NCBI GenBank assembly: GCA_027257055.1
Contig: JAPVLO010000097.1
Coordinates: 5,123,001-5,187,000 of the forward strand
Direction of reading: 5' to 3'
Length of the DNA stretch: 64,000 nt
From: Cephalopachus bancanus
Lineage: Eukaryota > Chordata > Mammalia > Primates > Tarsiidae
Part shown: in pieces, positions 11,805-21,859 of the stretch
How positions within the stretch are numbered: the stretch's first letter is position 1
How the letters are laid out: every line of letters starts with the position of its first letter
The notes under the pieces: generated by a model
Databases searched by the model: none
What the model saw: only the letters and a program-made list of their open reading frames with translations
What the model was told of the DNA's origin: nothing
Translations under genes and position numbers: made by a program

Positions 11805-12715
11805 TCTGATATGGAGCTCCTAAAAATCCTTGTAAATAGGAGCACTAGGAGAATCTTTTGTTCTAATGTTTGATCTTTGGCCCTGGTCCCAGACACAGAA
11901 CTCTTAACAGCATCATAATTTCCTGAATGGTAGGAGCCTCTGACACATAGTTCTTGTCTCCATTAGAACTTCCTGGGTGATGGAGGCATCTTTTATTCTA
12001 ATGAAGCTACTTGGTGGGCTCTGGATAGCTCCAGGGTTGGTGTTGGTTGCTAGGAGAACCAACCACGTGATTAGAGGTTTGTAACTTTCAGCCCCACTCC
12101 CAACCTCTGGAGGGAATTGGGACTGAAGGTTGAGTTGATCACCAATGGCTAATGCTGTAATCAATCATGCTTATGTAATGAAGCCTCTATAAAAACCCAA
12201 AAGGATGGGATTCAAAGAGGTTTCATATTGTTGAAGACGTGGAGGTTCCAGAAAGAGCATCGAAGCTCTGTGCCCCTTCCTACATCCCTTTCCTGTATAT
12301 CTCTTCTATCTGGCTAGTCATCTATACCCTTTATCATATTCTTTATTAATATAGTAGCAAACTGATAAACATGAGTAAATATTTTCCTCAATTCTATGAG
12401 CTATCCTAGAAAATTAACTGAACCCAGGGACAGGATTCTGGGAATTCACATTTATAGCTCTTTAATCATATGTAAAGATGACAAACTGCTACTTGCTGCT
12501 GGCAATGTAATTGGGGGACAGTCTTGTGGAATTGAATCCTTAGCCTCAGGATCCGATTCTGCGTTCAGGTAGATAGTGTCATGATCACACTGAATTGTAA
12601 TACGCCCAGTTGGTGTCTGCTGGAGGGTTGCTTGTTGTGTGGTGGGAAATAAAATTCACATATCTGGCATCAGATGTGCTGAATGTTGTATCGGGTGTGA
12701 GAATAACAAAAATAT
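11805..12715 (+). mobile_element. Old LTR retroelement (ERVL/MaLR-class LTR)
   Basis: The order of strings matches a known mammalian LTR type that I cannot name with certainty: CCACGTGATTAGAGGTTTG, CAGCCCCACTCCCAACCTCT, AATGAAGCCTCTATAAAAACC (a TATA-like box near 12,189), GTGCCCCTTCCTACATCCCT, and a downstream part with GGTAGATAGTGTCATGATCA and CATATCTGGCATCAGATGTG. The layout runs U3, TATA, R/U5 in the + direction. No internal viral genes follow, so it is probably a solo LTR. The 83-codon reverse frame inside it is not a gene. Confidence 0.6.
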
Positions 12716-12719
12716 TATA

Positions 12720-15700
12720 TTTTTCCCCTAACTCTTACAATATGTCTGAGGAAAACTTGAATGAGTCTCTTATAAACATTTTGTAAGAGAACTCAGGCAG
12801 GGCAGGGGTTCTGAGACACAGAGTACAATGGGACCACAGTAGAGGATAACACTATATGGCAGAAGTCTGAAAATTATAGGAGATCAAAGTTGGTCTCAGG
12901 ATCCTGGAGAAGGTGAGAAAGGAGTGGGTGTGGTGAGAGGTGTACTCCCTCTTCTTCCCTCCTGTCTGCCTTTACCACAGCCAATTGTGACCAGGCTAAT
13001 CCAGGTCATGAGATAAGGTGGGAAGTGCCTAGGATGAACTTAAGGCATAGTTCTAGAAAAAACGTTGACTATTAAGAGGAAGGGGGGAAAAAAAGGAAAG
13101 GGGGAATCTCAAAAACTGTGGAGGGGACAAATGAATAGGGACTGCTTGGAAAAGACTACAAGTAAAAAGTTAGAACATAAACGAGTCAATCACTACTTCA
13201 ACACCTTAACTGGTTTGATTTTTTTTAAAAAATTAAATGGACTAAATTTCTTAGACACATCATTAAAACACACATTTAACCGACTAAAATTATTCCAAAA
13301 AAAGAAAAATAAGCCCATCTATATGGTTTTATTATTTTCAATTATTTAAGGGTTTATATTTATGCTGCCAAAACAAGCAGTTAATTTGGTTAATTTAGTC
13401 AACCAGCCGGTCATTTCAGGAGGAAAACAAGGCTTTCAGAGGAGTAATGTTTCACAATGGATGGCCCAAGCCCCAGCTGTTTGGCTGGACTTTCTACTTT
13501 TTTTATTTGTAATATTGGCATGAACAGATATGGCTCTTCAGGCCTGAAATGAAAATTGAAAAAAAAAAAAAAAAGGTTGTTAAAATGTGAACAGTAGTTG
13601 TGGATTATAGCCAAAAAAAGATAATCCTACAATATCTTCTGCTGATACAGTGACTCTTTCTAAAGGGCTTAATACTTCATTGTATGATTTCCTGTAAAAT
13701 CATAGGGATAGACGAGATGCAGGTGTGAGCATTATATACGTTTTAGAGAAGTAGAAACTAGAGTCACAAAAACTTACATGTTCAGAGCATTTCCAGGTAA
13801 CACATCACAGGCAGGACCAGAAACAAAGCTTCCAAATCCCACTCTGGGCTTCATCCATTATATTGTATGATTCCCATGTCATAAGGAAGCAAACTTCCTC
13901 TAGTGGCACACGCCCTGCGGGTGTTCAATGCTTATTTGTTGAAGGTGGTAATAATGATCAAGATAATGATCATCATTTGGAATCAACAAATGGTACTTAG
14001 CCAAGGGGAGGCCAGTGATAGATAAGTGTTTATGGAATTTTATTGTTTGTAATGATGGTGTAAATGGCAAAGTGATAGGAACATGTAAAGAAGGGAACCG
14101 TTGAAGAGCAGCCCATCCTCATCCCAGTTTAGTTAAGCTTAGATGTTTATGATTTTGAGATAAATGGGAGTGTGTTTTAAAATGAGCTCTTAACAACAAC
14201 AAAAAACCCCCATAAAGACAGGGAAGTGATGCCAATTTTGACATAGAGCAACTGACAGAAATCCAAGTGGGGAATACCCATTAACACTGAGCATCTAGGA
14301 TAGCAACTGGCAGATGTGAGAGCTCTTTGCCCCGAGGTCATAAGGGAATGAATTAATGAATTTGCCAGCAATTCTTTTTTGAACAGTCACATAAGAAAAC
14401 TTGAGGCAGTACCAGAGGAATAAAGTGCCCATGGCAAGCAATTCACTTTGCATCTAACTGATGGAAGTGTAAATCCCTAAATTTTATAATGTTGGCCTGA
14501 AGACTTCAATGATATGCTTTGCTACTACCATCCACAAAATGATACACAACAGGGCAACTTTGGTTATGAACTTCCTGTGATTACACATCATCTTCCTTTT
14601 CTATCATAGTTGATGTTTTTTCTTTCCTAGCCCATTTCAGAACTAAAACCATTCAGAGTTAGAATTGACTTTCTGCTTTAAAGGTAGCAAAATCTGTTCC
14701 AAATACAGCACATTGCCAGCCAGAGCTTTCTATTAAATTCTGCTTCCCCATAAAATGTTTAATTGGTTGTGTGACTTTGGGCAAGGGACAAAGGTTCTGG
14801 GTCTAAATTTCCTAGTTTAGGAGTTAACTTCTTTTCAGGCTTAGAACAATATGATTTCTTATCTGTTTCATCTAGGCAGTGAATCACTACACAAATTATT
14901 TTAGTATGAAATGTTACAAATTTAGCAAAAAAAAAAAAAAAATCAAGGCAGAGATCACCATAGGGACATTATTGAGATCAGGGGATCTATGAGGACACTT
15001 GTGGGGCTTCAGCAAGGTAGGCAGAGGCAAAAAAAATGAAATGAGGTAGGTGGCTTCCAGAGCTGCTTAGTTTAGAGTATAATCTGGGGTGGAGTCGACT
15101 GCATCCTGCCTAGTAGGGAGTGAGCCCAAGAGACAGATTCTTATTCTGGGTCAATATTCTGAAAATGTCTTCTACAGAATAAGAAGTGCAGAGATTTTTA
15201 ATAGAAATTACGCTAAAGAGGCCACTGTAGTAATATAAATTTAGGACATGCTGGGTAACATAAAATCAAACAGAATTCTTCCCAGGAAGGGTTTTCACAG
15301 TCTTTGTTGAACTAACACACACTGTGAAACTCCATGAGGGGAATTTTGCAGTATGAAGTAGTTCCCAAACTCATCTGAACATAAAACTTTTTTTTTTCCC
15401 ATGGAGATTCTCAAGGGCTCAATTTTCTCTGATGAATATACTTCTGGAAACATTCTTGGTAGAGATCCATGCAAGTTCACGTTCGCTATGGGGGTGGGTG
15501 TGAGAACACAAGGGATACCTTTGATGTAATGTCCTGGCACTCATATTAATACGGTCTGTTTTTAACAGTCCCAAAATGACAGATAACTCTTGGGGCAAAA
15601 CTAGCTTCCAGAATTCTTCAGTTGAGCTTCCACCTGTTTTGGTTTGTTTTTTAGTTTTCTTTATTTGTTTGATCTTACCTCCTGATCAAAGGTTAGCTCA

Positions 15701-15910
15701 ATTTTGACTGAAATAATATTTTTTAAATGTCACCTCTTTAAGTGCTTCACTCTGAGGTGTTATTAATACATATTTCTTTTTACTCACACAGGAGTAAAAT
15801 ATTCAATCATCAGTCTCTTTGTCAAAAAATTGCTGAACTTTGCAACTTGAGTTTACTGAATGGCAGCAAAATTCTCCGTTGATTTATCTGGTTAATTTAA
15901 TCACATTAAA
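12720..15910. other. Unassigned non-coding sequence
   Basis: No gene is seen. There is an A-rich run at about 13,559-13,574 and another near 14,927-14,942. The part at 13,200-13,560 is rich in TTAATT/ATTTAG motifs and looks unlike the nearby fossil repeats; it could be conserved non-coding DNA, but that is only an impression. The part at 13,790-13,870 faintly recalls a reversed MIR. Confidence 0.4.
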
Positions 15911-15914
15911 AATC

Positions 15915-16140
15915 CGTCATGTGAGAACAATAGACACTGGGGACTCCTAAAGTGGGGAGAAAGGGTGAGCAGGACACAATGTTTGAAAAACTACCTATTG
16001 GGTACCATGCTCACTATTTGGGTGCTGGGTTCAATAGAAGCCCAAACTTCACCATCCACAATGTACCCACATAACAAACCTGCACATGTACCCCTTGAAT
16101 CTAAAGTAAAATATAATAAATACATAAATAATTTTTAAAA
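15915..16140 (+). mobile_element. L1 3' end (primate L1PB/PA-like)
   Basis: The 3' end of a primate L1 reads GGGGACTCCTAAAGTGGGGA, then TGAAAAACTACCTATTGGGT, ACCATGCTCACTATTTGGGT, and CATAACAAACCTGCACATGT ACC. It ends in an A-rich tract with AATAAATACATAAATAA. It is strongly 5'-truncated with no ORF, and differs from the 3'UTR of the younger L1s at 24.9 and 41.8 kb, so it is a separate family. Confidence 0.85.
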
Positions 16141-16230
16141 CCTAAGGCCATCGAAATTTGCTTCTATTTTTTAAAAAGTCCATCATAGCCCATGTAATTC
16201 ATAAAGTGTCAAGTTTAAAATTTCAAATCA

Positions 16231-16534
16231 AAGCCAGGCTCGGTGGCTCAGCCTGTAATCCCGCGCCTTTGGGAGGCTGAGGTGAGTGGATTGCCTGAGC
16301 CCGTGGGTTCGAGACCCGCCTGGGCAGGGAGACCTCATCTCTACAATAAATCAAAAAATCAGCCGGGTGTGGTAGCGCGCGCCTGTAATTCCGGCTACTC
16401 GGAAGACTGAGGTGGAAGGATCGCCGGAGCCCAGCAGGTCGAGGCTGCGGTGGCCGGAAGCGGCCACTGCACTCCAGTCTGGGCGACAGAGTGAGACTCC
16501 AACTCAAAAAAAAAATAAATAAATAAAATAAAAT
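16231..16534 (+). mobile_element. Young lineage-specific Alu, forward
   Basis: A full dimeric Alu starts GCCAGGCTCGGTGGCTCAGC and has an A-rich linker (CAATAAATCAAAAAATCAGC), a right arm with GGCCGGAAGCGGCCACTGCA, and a (TAAA)n-like tail. Exact 14-bp target repeats AAAATTTCAAATCA flank it (16,217-16,230 and 16,535-16,548). CpG sites are well kept (CCCGCGCC, GTTCGAGACCCGCC, GCGCGCGCC), so it is young. It has the missing-ACG variant of the family described in the summary. Confidence 0.95.
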
Positions 16535-16770
16535 AAAATTTCAAATCATTTCAAACTAGGATCTAAATTTGATCATTGACCAAAAGATATATGCTATTTG
16601 TTTATAATTTTTCAAGTTTCTTGAATGAGACAAAACTCATTTTGAAGATAAACAAGTTATATAAAAATCTAAAGATCTCTAGGTGTTTCTTTTTTTCCCC
16701 CCACTCTAACATATAAAGGACTGTATAGTGATACACATTTGAGAAAACAAGTTTAAATAAAAAGAAAGCA

Positions 16771-17058
16771 GGCCAGGCTCGGTGGCTCAGCCTGTAATCC
16801 CGCGCCTTTGGGAGGCTGAGGTGAGTGGATTGCCTGAGCCCGTGGGTTCAAGACCTGCCTGGGCAGCGAGACCTCATCTCTACAATAAATCAAAAAATCA
16901 GCTGGGCATGGTAGCACGTGTCTGTAATTCCGGCTACTCGGAAGGCTGAGGCTGAAGGATCACCAGTGCCCAGCAGGTGGAGGCTGCGGTGGCCTGGAAT
17001 GACCACTGCACTCCAGGCTGGGCGACAGAGTTAGACACCAACTCAAAAAAAAAAAAAA
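16771..17058 (+). mobile_element. Young lineage-specific Alu, forward (second copy)
   Basis: It has the same start (GGCCAGGCTCGGTGGCTCAG) and shared variants as the copy 230 bp upstream, same orientation, with a slightly decayed right arm. The tail is A14 and then GAAAGCAG. The target repeat AAAAGAAAGCAG brackets it (about 16,760-16,771 and 17,055-17,066). The flanks differ from those of the first copy, so the two are independent insertions and not a tandem duplication. Confidence 0.93.
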
Positions 17059-17066
17059 GAAAGCAG

Positions 17067-17512
17067 AATCCCTACTGGAGATGTTCCTCCACCATCAGGC
17101 AGCAAAGAGTCACTTATGTGTCTAAGAGGAACTTCACTTTCTTTTCACCTGTAAATATTTAAGGAAAAAAGTCTGTGGAAAGAAAAATGACTGATTTTTA
17201 TCAAGATAGTATACATATTATACATTTGACAAACACCTCTCTTTTTCTTGTCAAATGTATTCAGAGGAGTCCCTCAGTAAGGTTTTGCCCAGCATAATTC
17301 TAGTGTCCCGAAATCTTCATCTAAGCCCTGTGAAATCCTGACTGACTGAGATGCATATATTTTTAGCTTACCAGAATATTGTTAGGTGAGAGCTAGTTGG
17401 TACCCAAGCATTTCTCTACTCTGCTAAAATATAACTTTCTTACAAAACAAAACAGAGTGGAAGAAATGATATTTATTGGCATTGTAGCACATCACACAAT
17501 ATTAATACTATA
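17067..17512. other. Unassigned non-coding sequence
   Basis: Unique AT-rich sequence lies between the Alu pair and the solo LTR. I see no gene or repeat. Confidence 0.5.
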
Positions 17513-17518
17513 TTGATC
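17513..17518. repeat. Target-site duplication of the solo LTR, left
   Basis: TTGATC is identical to 18,512-18,517. Confidence 0.9.
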
Positions 17519-18511
17519 TGCTGGAGTCCAGCTCCAGGAGAGAGTCAGGGCTTGAGACAGGAGAATCGGGAAGCGGTGAAAAAGAAAAGACGGAAAACGA
17601 CAGGAATCCTCGTCCTGGGGAGAGCTCAAGACTCTGCCAATTTTTATTTATTTTTCACAAGCTTATATAGGTTTTCCACTCAGCCCTGCACCCACAAATG
17701 TATCTTGTATTGCTAACCAAATGCCCACATACATCCTTTTTGCACTCACAATAAGGTTGACCTTTAACAATTTTAACCACAGATGGTGTTTTTCTTAAGT
17801 CAAACATTTATGAACATCCTGGTTTTTTTCCTAACTTTCTTATACCTATTTACTATTATAGGCTTATAATATCCTTACCCTACAAAACTAAACCTTAACC
17901 CTGTCTTATTTAACTTACTTACCACTATATATTTATTTCTATTAATCTTATTTCTATCCTTATGTCTCTATATTTTCTTAAATATCACTTATACTATTAT
18001 ATATCTCTTATCTTACTAGTTTATCTTATCTTACTATCTTATTATTAATATTCTAAATTCTATCTTCATTAAACTACTTATTTAATCCTAAAATATTTTA
18101 ACCTATTTTTTATCACAAACGGTTGTTTTCCACCAGCTCTCAGCTGGGGTCTGTTTTTTATGAGGAAGTGGCCCACTCATTCTTCTCGGCCTCCTGCTGT
18201 TTACTGAAAAACATCCTTACACACCCTAAGAGGCACCCTTTTTACTTCAATCTCACCTCCATTATGCCTATGTATAATTTTTGCTGTCAAATGCCATCAT
18301 CCATTTGCGCATCTATTATCTCAATTAAAGAGGGAACATTTTCTAGTCTATGCATGCAATCCTTCAAAGTTAGGGAAGGTCTGTCAACAGGATCCATGGG
18401 GCTTTGCCTCCGTCATGGCCACATTTTACTGGGGCCTTGCTCCCAGCCGGTGTTTTTCCTGTTTTCAGGTCTCTTTTACCTTACTTTTACTAGTGACTGT
18501 GGCTCCCGACA
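17519..18511 (-). mobile_element. Solo LTR of a class II (betaretrovirus-like) endogenous retrovirus
   Basis: Read on the - strand the element begins TGTCGGGAGCCACAG and ends CTCCAGCA, giving TG...CA ends. Exact 6-bp repeats TTGATC flank it (17,513-17,518 and 18,512-18,517); 6-bp duplications are typical of class II ERV integration. The length is 993 bp. In LTR sense there is a long U3 with an AT-rich middle (about 17,870-18,100), then a TATATA box (17,664-17,669) and a closely following AATAAA (about 17,643-17,652). No viral gene is attached, so it is a solo LTR left by recombination between the two LTRs. The TGTCGGGAGCC start resembles IAP/type-D-like LTRs; the exact family is not known to me. 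The open frame on the + strand at 18,123-18,515 is antisense to the LTR and not a gene. Confidence 0.9.
17643..17669 (-). promoter_or_regulatory. LTR TATA box and poly(A) signal
   Basis: In LTR sense CTATATAAGC (box at 17,664-17,669) is followed within about 11-20 bases by AATAAA. The poly(A) signal therefore sits between the TATA box and the expected start site, which implies a very short R region. That layout is known in MMTV-like betaretroviruses. Activity is not known. Confidence 0.6.
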
Positions 18512-18517
18512 TTGATC
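18512..18517. repeat. Target-site duplication of the solo LTR, right
   Basis: TTGATC follows directly after the CCCGACA end of the LTR. Confidence 0.9.
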
Positions 18518-18689
18518 CTCTCAGATGTAGACCCACCTATGCAAAATGGTTTTCTCTCATAAAATGATAGAATGGTTAGACAGGCATAGTTGGTTTAGCA
18601 TTTGAAATCAGAGTATGAGAACAATAAATTACAATTACAAAGTGAAGACTCACTTTCTGTATCACCTTTGAAAGATATTTAAATCATTA

Positions 18690-19375
18690 ATCTAGCAATC
18701 CTTGTACTTTTTGATCTTAGGATTCCTTGCATTCTCAAAAATGCTCAGAACCTCAGAGTTTTGTTTAAAGGTAATTATATATGTTGTGTATGAACATCTA
18801 CAGTGTTAGAAATAAAAAAAAATAAAATACTGAGTCATTTTAAAAATACAGCAATGGGCAGGGTGTGGTGGCTCATGCTTGTAATCCCAGCAATTTGGGA
18901 GGTAGAAGCAGAAGGATTGCTTGAATCCAGGAGTTTAATACCATCTTGGGCAGCATAACAAGACCTTGTCTCTCCAAAAAAAATCAAAAAATTAGTTGGG
19001 AGTGGTGGTGTGCATGTGAAATCCCAGTTATTTGGGAGGTTGAGGAGAAAGGATTATGTGAGTACAGGAGGTTGATGCTATGGTGAGCCATTAATGTGCC
19101 ACTGCTCTCCAGCCTAGGCTATAGAGTGAGACCCTGACCAAAAACACAATACAATACATTAATGGACAAGTACTTATTTTGTTAGCCACCAGATTGCTGA
19201 CATAATCACACATTATGTAGCTTCTGAAAAAAATCACTGTACACTCATGAGAGAATGAGAGTCAAATAGGCAAAAATTATTAAGTATTATTAAAATAGTT
19301 TTACTTTATGGACCCCCAAAAAGGGACTCAGAGACCCCCCAGGGGATCTTGGCCACCCTTTAGAAGGGCTATATT
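18690..19375 (+). mobile_element. Ancient DNA-transposon-like fossil split by an Alu
   Basis: The left piece (to 18,850) has AGGATTCCTTGCATTCTCAA and GTGTTAGAAATAAAAAA. The right piece (from 19,160) has TTTACTTTATGGACCCCCAA and ends GACCCCCCAGGGGATCTTGG then CACCCTTTAGAAGGG. This end resembles the degraded terminal part of old hAT-Charlie-like elements. The family and strand are uncertain. Confidence 0.4.
18857..19150 (+). mobile_element. Old Alu element, forward
   Basis: GGCAGGGTGTGGTGGCTCAT is followed by GTAATCCCAGCAATTTGGGA, a linker AAAAAAAATCAAAAAATTAG, the right arm CACTGCTCTCCAGCCTAGGC, and an A/C-rich tail. CpG sites are almost all lost, so it is an old J-type copy. Confidence 0.9.
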
Positions 19376-19514
19376 AATCATTAATTTAATAAATATTAAC
19401 AAATGACTACTCTGTAGAGGGCACAGAGAGAGACACACTATAGACATATGGTTAAAAAGACAAAGATTTTGACCCCTTGATGCTTTTATTTCTCAAACAG
19501 AAGATAGTCCATAA

Positions 19515-19615
19515 GCTGAAAAATAAGCTTCTTAAAGGAAAGATCATGTTTTAGTCATCATATGGCCTCAAAGTTTTGTGGATGTATGTAGCAAATGCTC
19601 AGTAAATACTTGCAC
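19515..19615 (+). repeat. LINE-2 3' end
   Basis: TAAGCTTCTTAAAGGAAAGATC and GCAAATGCTCAGTAAATACT match the L2 3' end pattern ('...agctccttgagggcagggac...tgctcaataaatattt'). Confidence 0.6.
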
Positions 19616-19619
19616 AGTA

Positions 19620-20735
19620 AAGAAGCAGTTCTAAGGCTTACCAGAACCACTAAAATTTCTGTCCTCTATCACGGAACCTGTGATTACATGCCATATCTGA
19701 AAACATGCCAAGTTATATGATTTAAAACACGGGTAAATAATGACTCTTTAACTCTTATTCTGTTGCAAAAGTCCCAAAATTAAGTAAAGTGAAAACTAGG
19801 TTAGGAAAACTCAGATCAAATGACATGACCAAAGAGGCAAAAAGATACATTGTTTGTTATTCAACTGTATAGCACCAGTCTCTGAAAATTTTTGAGTTTA
19901 AAGAATTCATGTTACAAAGTAACAGATACACTCCTGGAAACAGCCAGAGCTGGGTTTACATGAAGATAGGCCTAAGTCTATGCTATGGAATCTTGAGAAA
20001 AAGTTTTGCATCTCTGAGCCTATTTTTTCCTCCTTAAAACAAAAAGAAAAAAAAAAAAAGGTTATCATGAAACCAAATTATATAATGGATTTAAATAAAT
20101 TTTAAAACCATTCAAAGAGGATACAAATATTTAATTGCTAGTTTTAAGCCTCACAGTAATTGTTATTTACATTTACAGAGAGAACATACAATAGAAAATA
20201 ACTGTAAGGATACAGGAAAGAGAGTTGGGTACCAATTCCTTAATGAATTTAAGAGAAGGTAGTGAGATTGGAAAAGTATAACCAGAAGAACCTTTAATGA
20301 CAATGACTAGAAGAGGGAAAGAGTGTCATAGTCATCAAAAATGTGCCTCAGAGAGAAAGTTTTGTTTTTGAGTGTAGAGCTAAAATGACTTGTAAAAAGC
20401 AATGGATAGGCGTAAGAGATTCCAAGACTATTTTGTGCACTGTGGATCATAGTCTATAATAGATGGGACGCCTTCTTTCAAATTTCATGGTTTCTTGCTA
20501 ATTTTGATAGATAGTTCAGAATTTTTAGGTAACTATAAACACATATGCAACAGTTTCTGGAACTAGAAAAATGTGAAGAACAGAATGGCTAGAATCCTAC
20601 TGATTTTAAGCAAAAGAAAAAAATCATAAAAGTATTATATTTCCATTAGAAATATTCTCACATTACTTTATCATGAAAATAATATTTGTTCCTTTCGAGG
20701 GTGTATTACACAATCAAATGTCCAAGACACATTAG
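19620..20735. other. Unassigned non-coding sequence
   Basis: No gene or classified repeat is seen. There is an A-rich run at about 20,038-20,059. Confidence 0.45.
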
Positions 20736-20800
20736 TTTTTTAACAACTTTATTGGGATATACTTCATATTGAGGCATATTAATTTGAGGAAAACAAATAG
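20736..20800 (-). repeat. Ancient L1 3' terminus, reverse
   Basis: TTTTTTAACAACTTTATTGGGATATACTTC is the complement of the common 3' terminus of mammalian-wide L1M elements. Only the tip remains. Confidence 0.5.
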
Positions 20801-20977
20801 GATTACAACACATGACTTCAATTTTTAAAAACAGTCATTTCCACAAATGCCTATATAAGAATTACTTTTATGAATGCTTTGTGGTTTGCATGAACTTTTT
20901 TTCATTTTTAAGGACACAACATATCTGAAAAAGACTTCTAATCATTATTTCTAACAATCAACTTAAAACTAAGTGTG

Positions 20978-21190
20978 CCAGTCTGGGTACCCAAGTGAGA
21001 CTCCTCCTCTAACAAAGTTAAAAACAAAAAATTAGCTGAGTGTGGTGGCACACACCTCGGGAGGCTGAGGGAGAATGATTGCCTGAGCCTAAGAGGCCGA
21101 TGCTGTGGTGAGCCATGAGCATGCCACTGTGCTCCAGCCTGGGCAACAGAGTGAGACTCCCAATTCTAAAACAAAACAAAAACAAAACAC
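20978..21190 (+). mobile_element. Old, partial Alu, forward
   Basis: It keeps the end of a left arm, a linker (AAAAACAAAAAATTAGCTGA), and most of a right arm through GTGCTCCAGCCTGGGCAACA to an (AAAAC)n tail. The 5' part and about 15 bp of the right arm are missing. Confidence 0.85.
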
Positions 21191-21194
21191 TAAC

Positions 21195-21855
21195 TGCGGG
21201 ATGGATGAAGATAAAATTCTAGAATGAGATGTGCTGAGAGAGAAATAATTTAAGACCAATGTCAAACATTAGCCAAACTATTCAGATCACCTATTATATT
21301 GACAGCTACTGTAGAACATGAGTTATTGAATCTAACTTTTATCCTGGTTGGAGATTTCAGGGATGCATATGATTACAATAGTCTATGAACTGATTTTGCT
21401 CAGTTCTTCTATTAAAACTGAATGAAATCTTCCACCAATTCAACACACTATTCTGCAGGCACTACTCTTTGAATTTACTATGTAGTATTGAAACTGAAAA
21501 ACCCCTTCTGTCATACTGGGAGAAGCTTAATACTTAAAATAGTAGAATACTATTGCACCAACATGTCTGAAAGCCGGATGAATAATGAAGTATCAGATGA
21601 ATGAAATGTGTCTATGTATATCTACAATCCTTTGTATCTGATTTTGAGTTAAATTCATTCTTGTTTGTTTTGATGGTGGTGCCACATTGATTCATTATTG
21701 TTGTGTCAGTGACAGGAGAAGGCAACAGACTTGCATATTTAAGCAAGGCAGAAAAATGATTTATTGGACTTTTATCATTAAACTGCACTAGGTTACTGAA
21801 TCCATTTAAGATTGTAGATAGTGCTATTGTATTCCTGTCAAGTAAAAATTATTGA
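21195..21855. other. Unassigned non-coding sequence
   Basis: I see no gene or recognisable repeat. Confidence 0.45.
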
Positions 21856-21859
21856 TAAC

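Noticed and set aside
16231..17058. Segmental duplication producing the two adjacent Alus
   Set aside because: Each copy has its own target repeats and the flanks differ, so they are two insertions.
17519..18511. A complete provirus
   Set aside because: Only one LTR is present, directly flanked by target repeats; no gag, pol or env sequence is attached.
18123..18515. 130-codon open frame on the + strand
   Set aside because: It lies entirely antisense within the solo LTR, and its end coincides with the LTR end. No known protein motif is seen.
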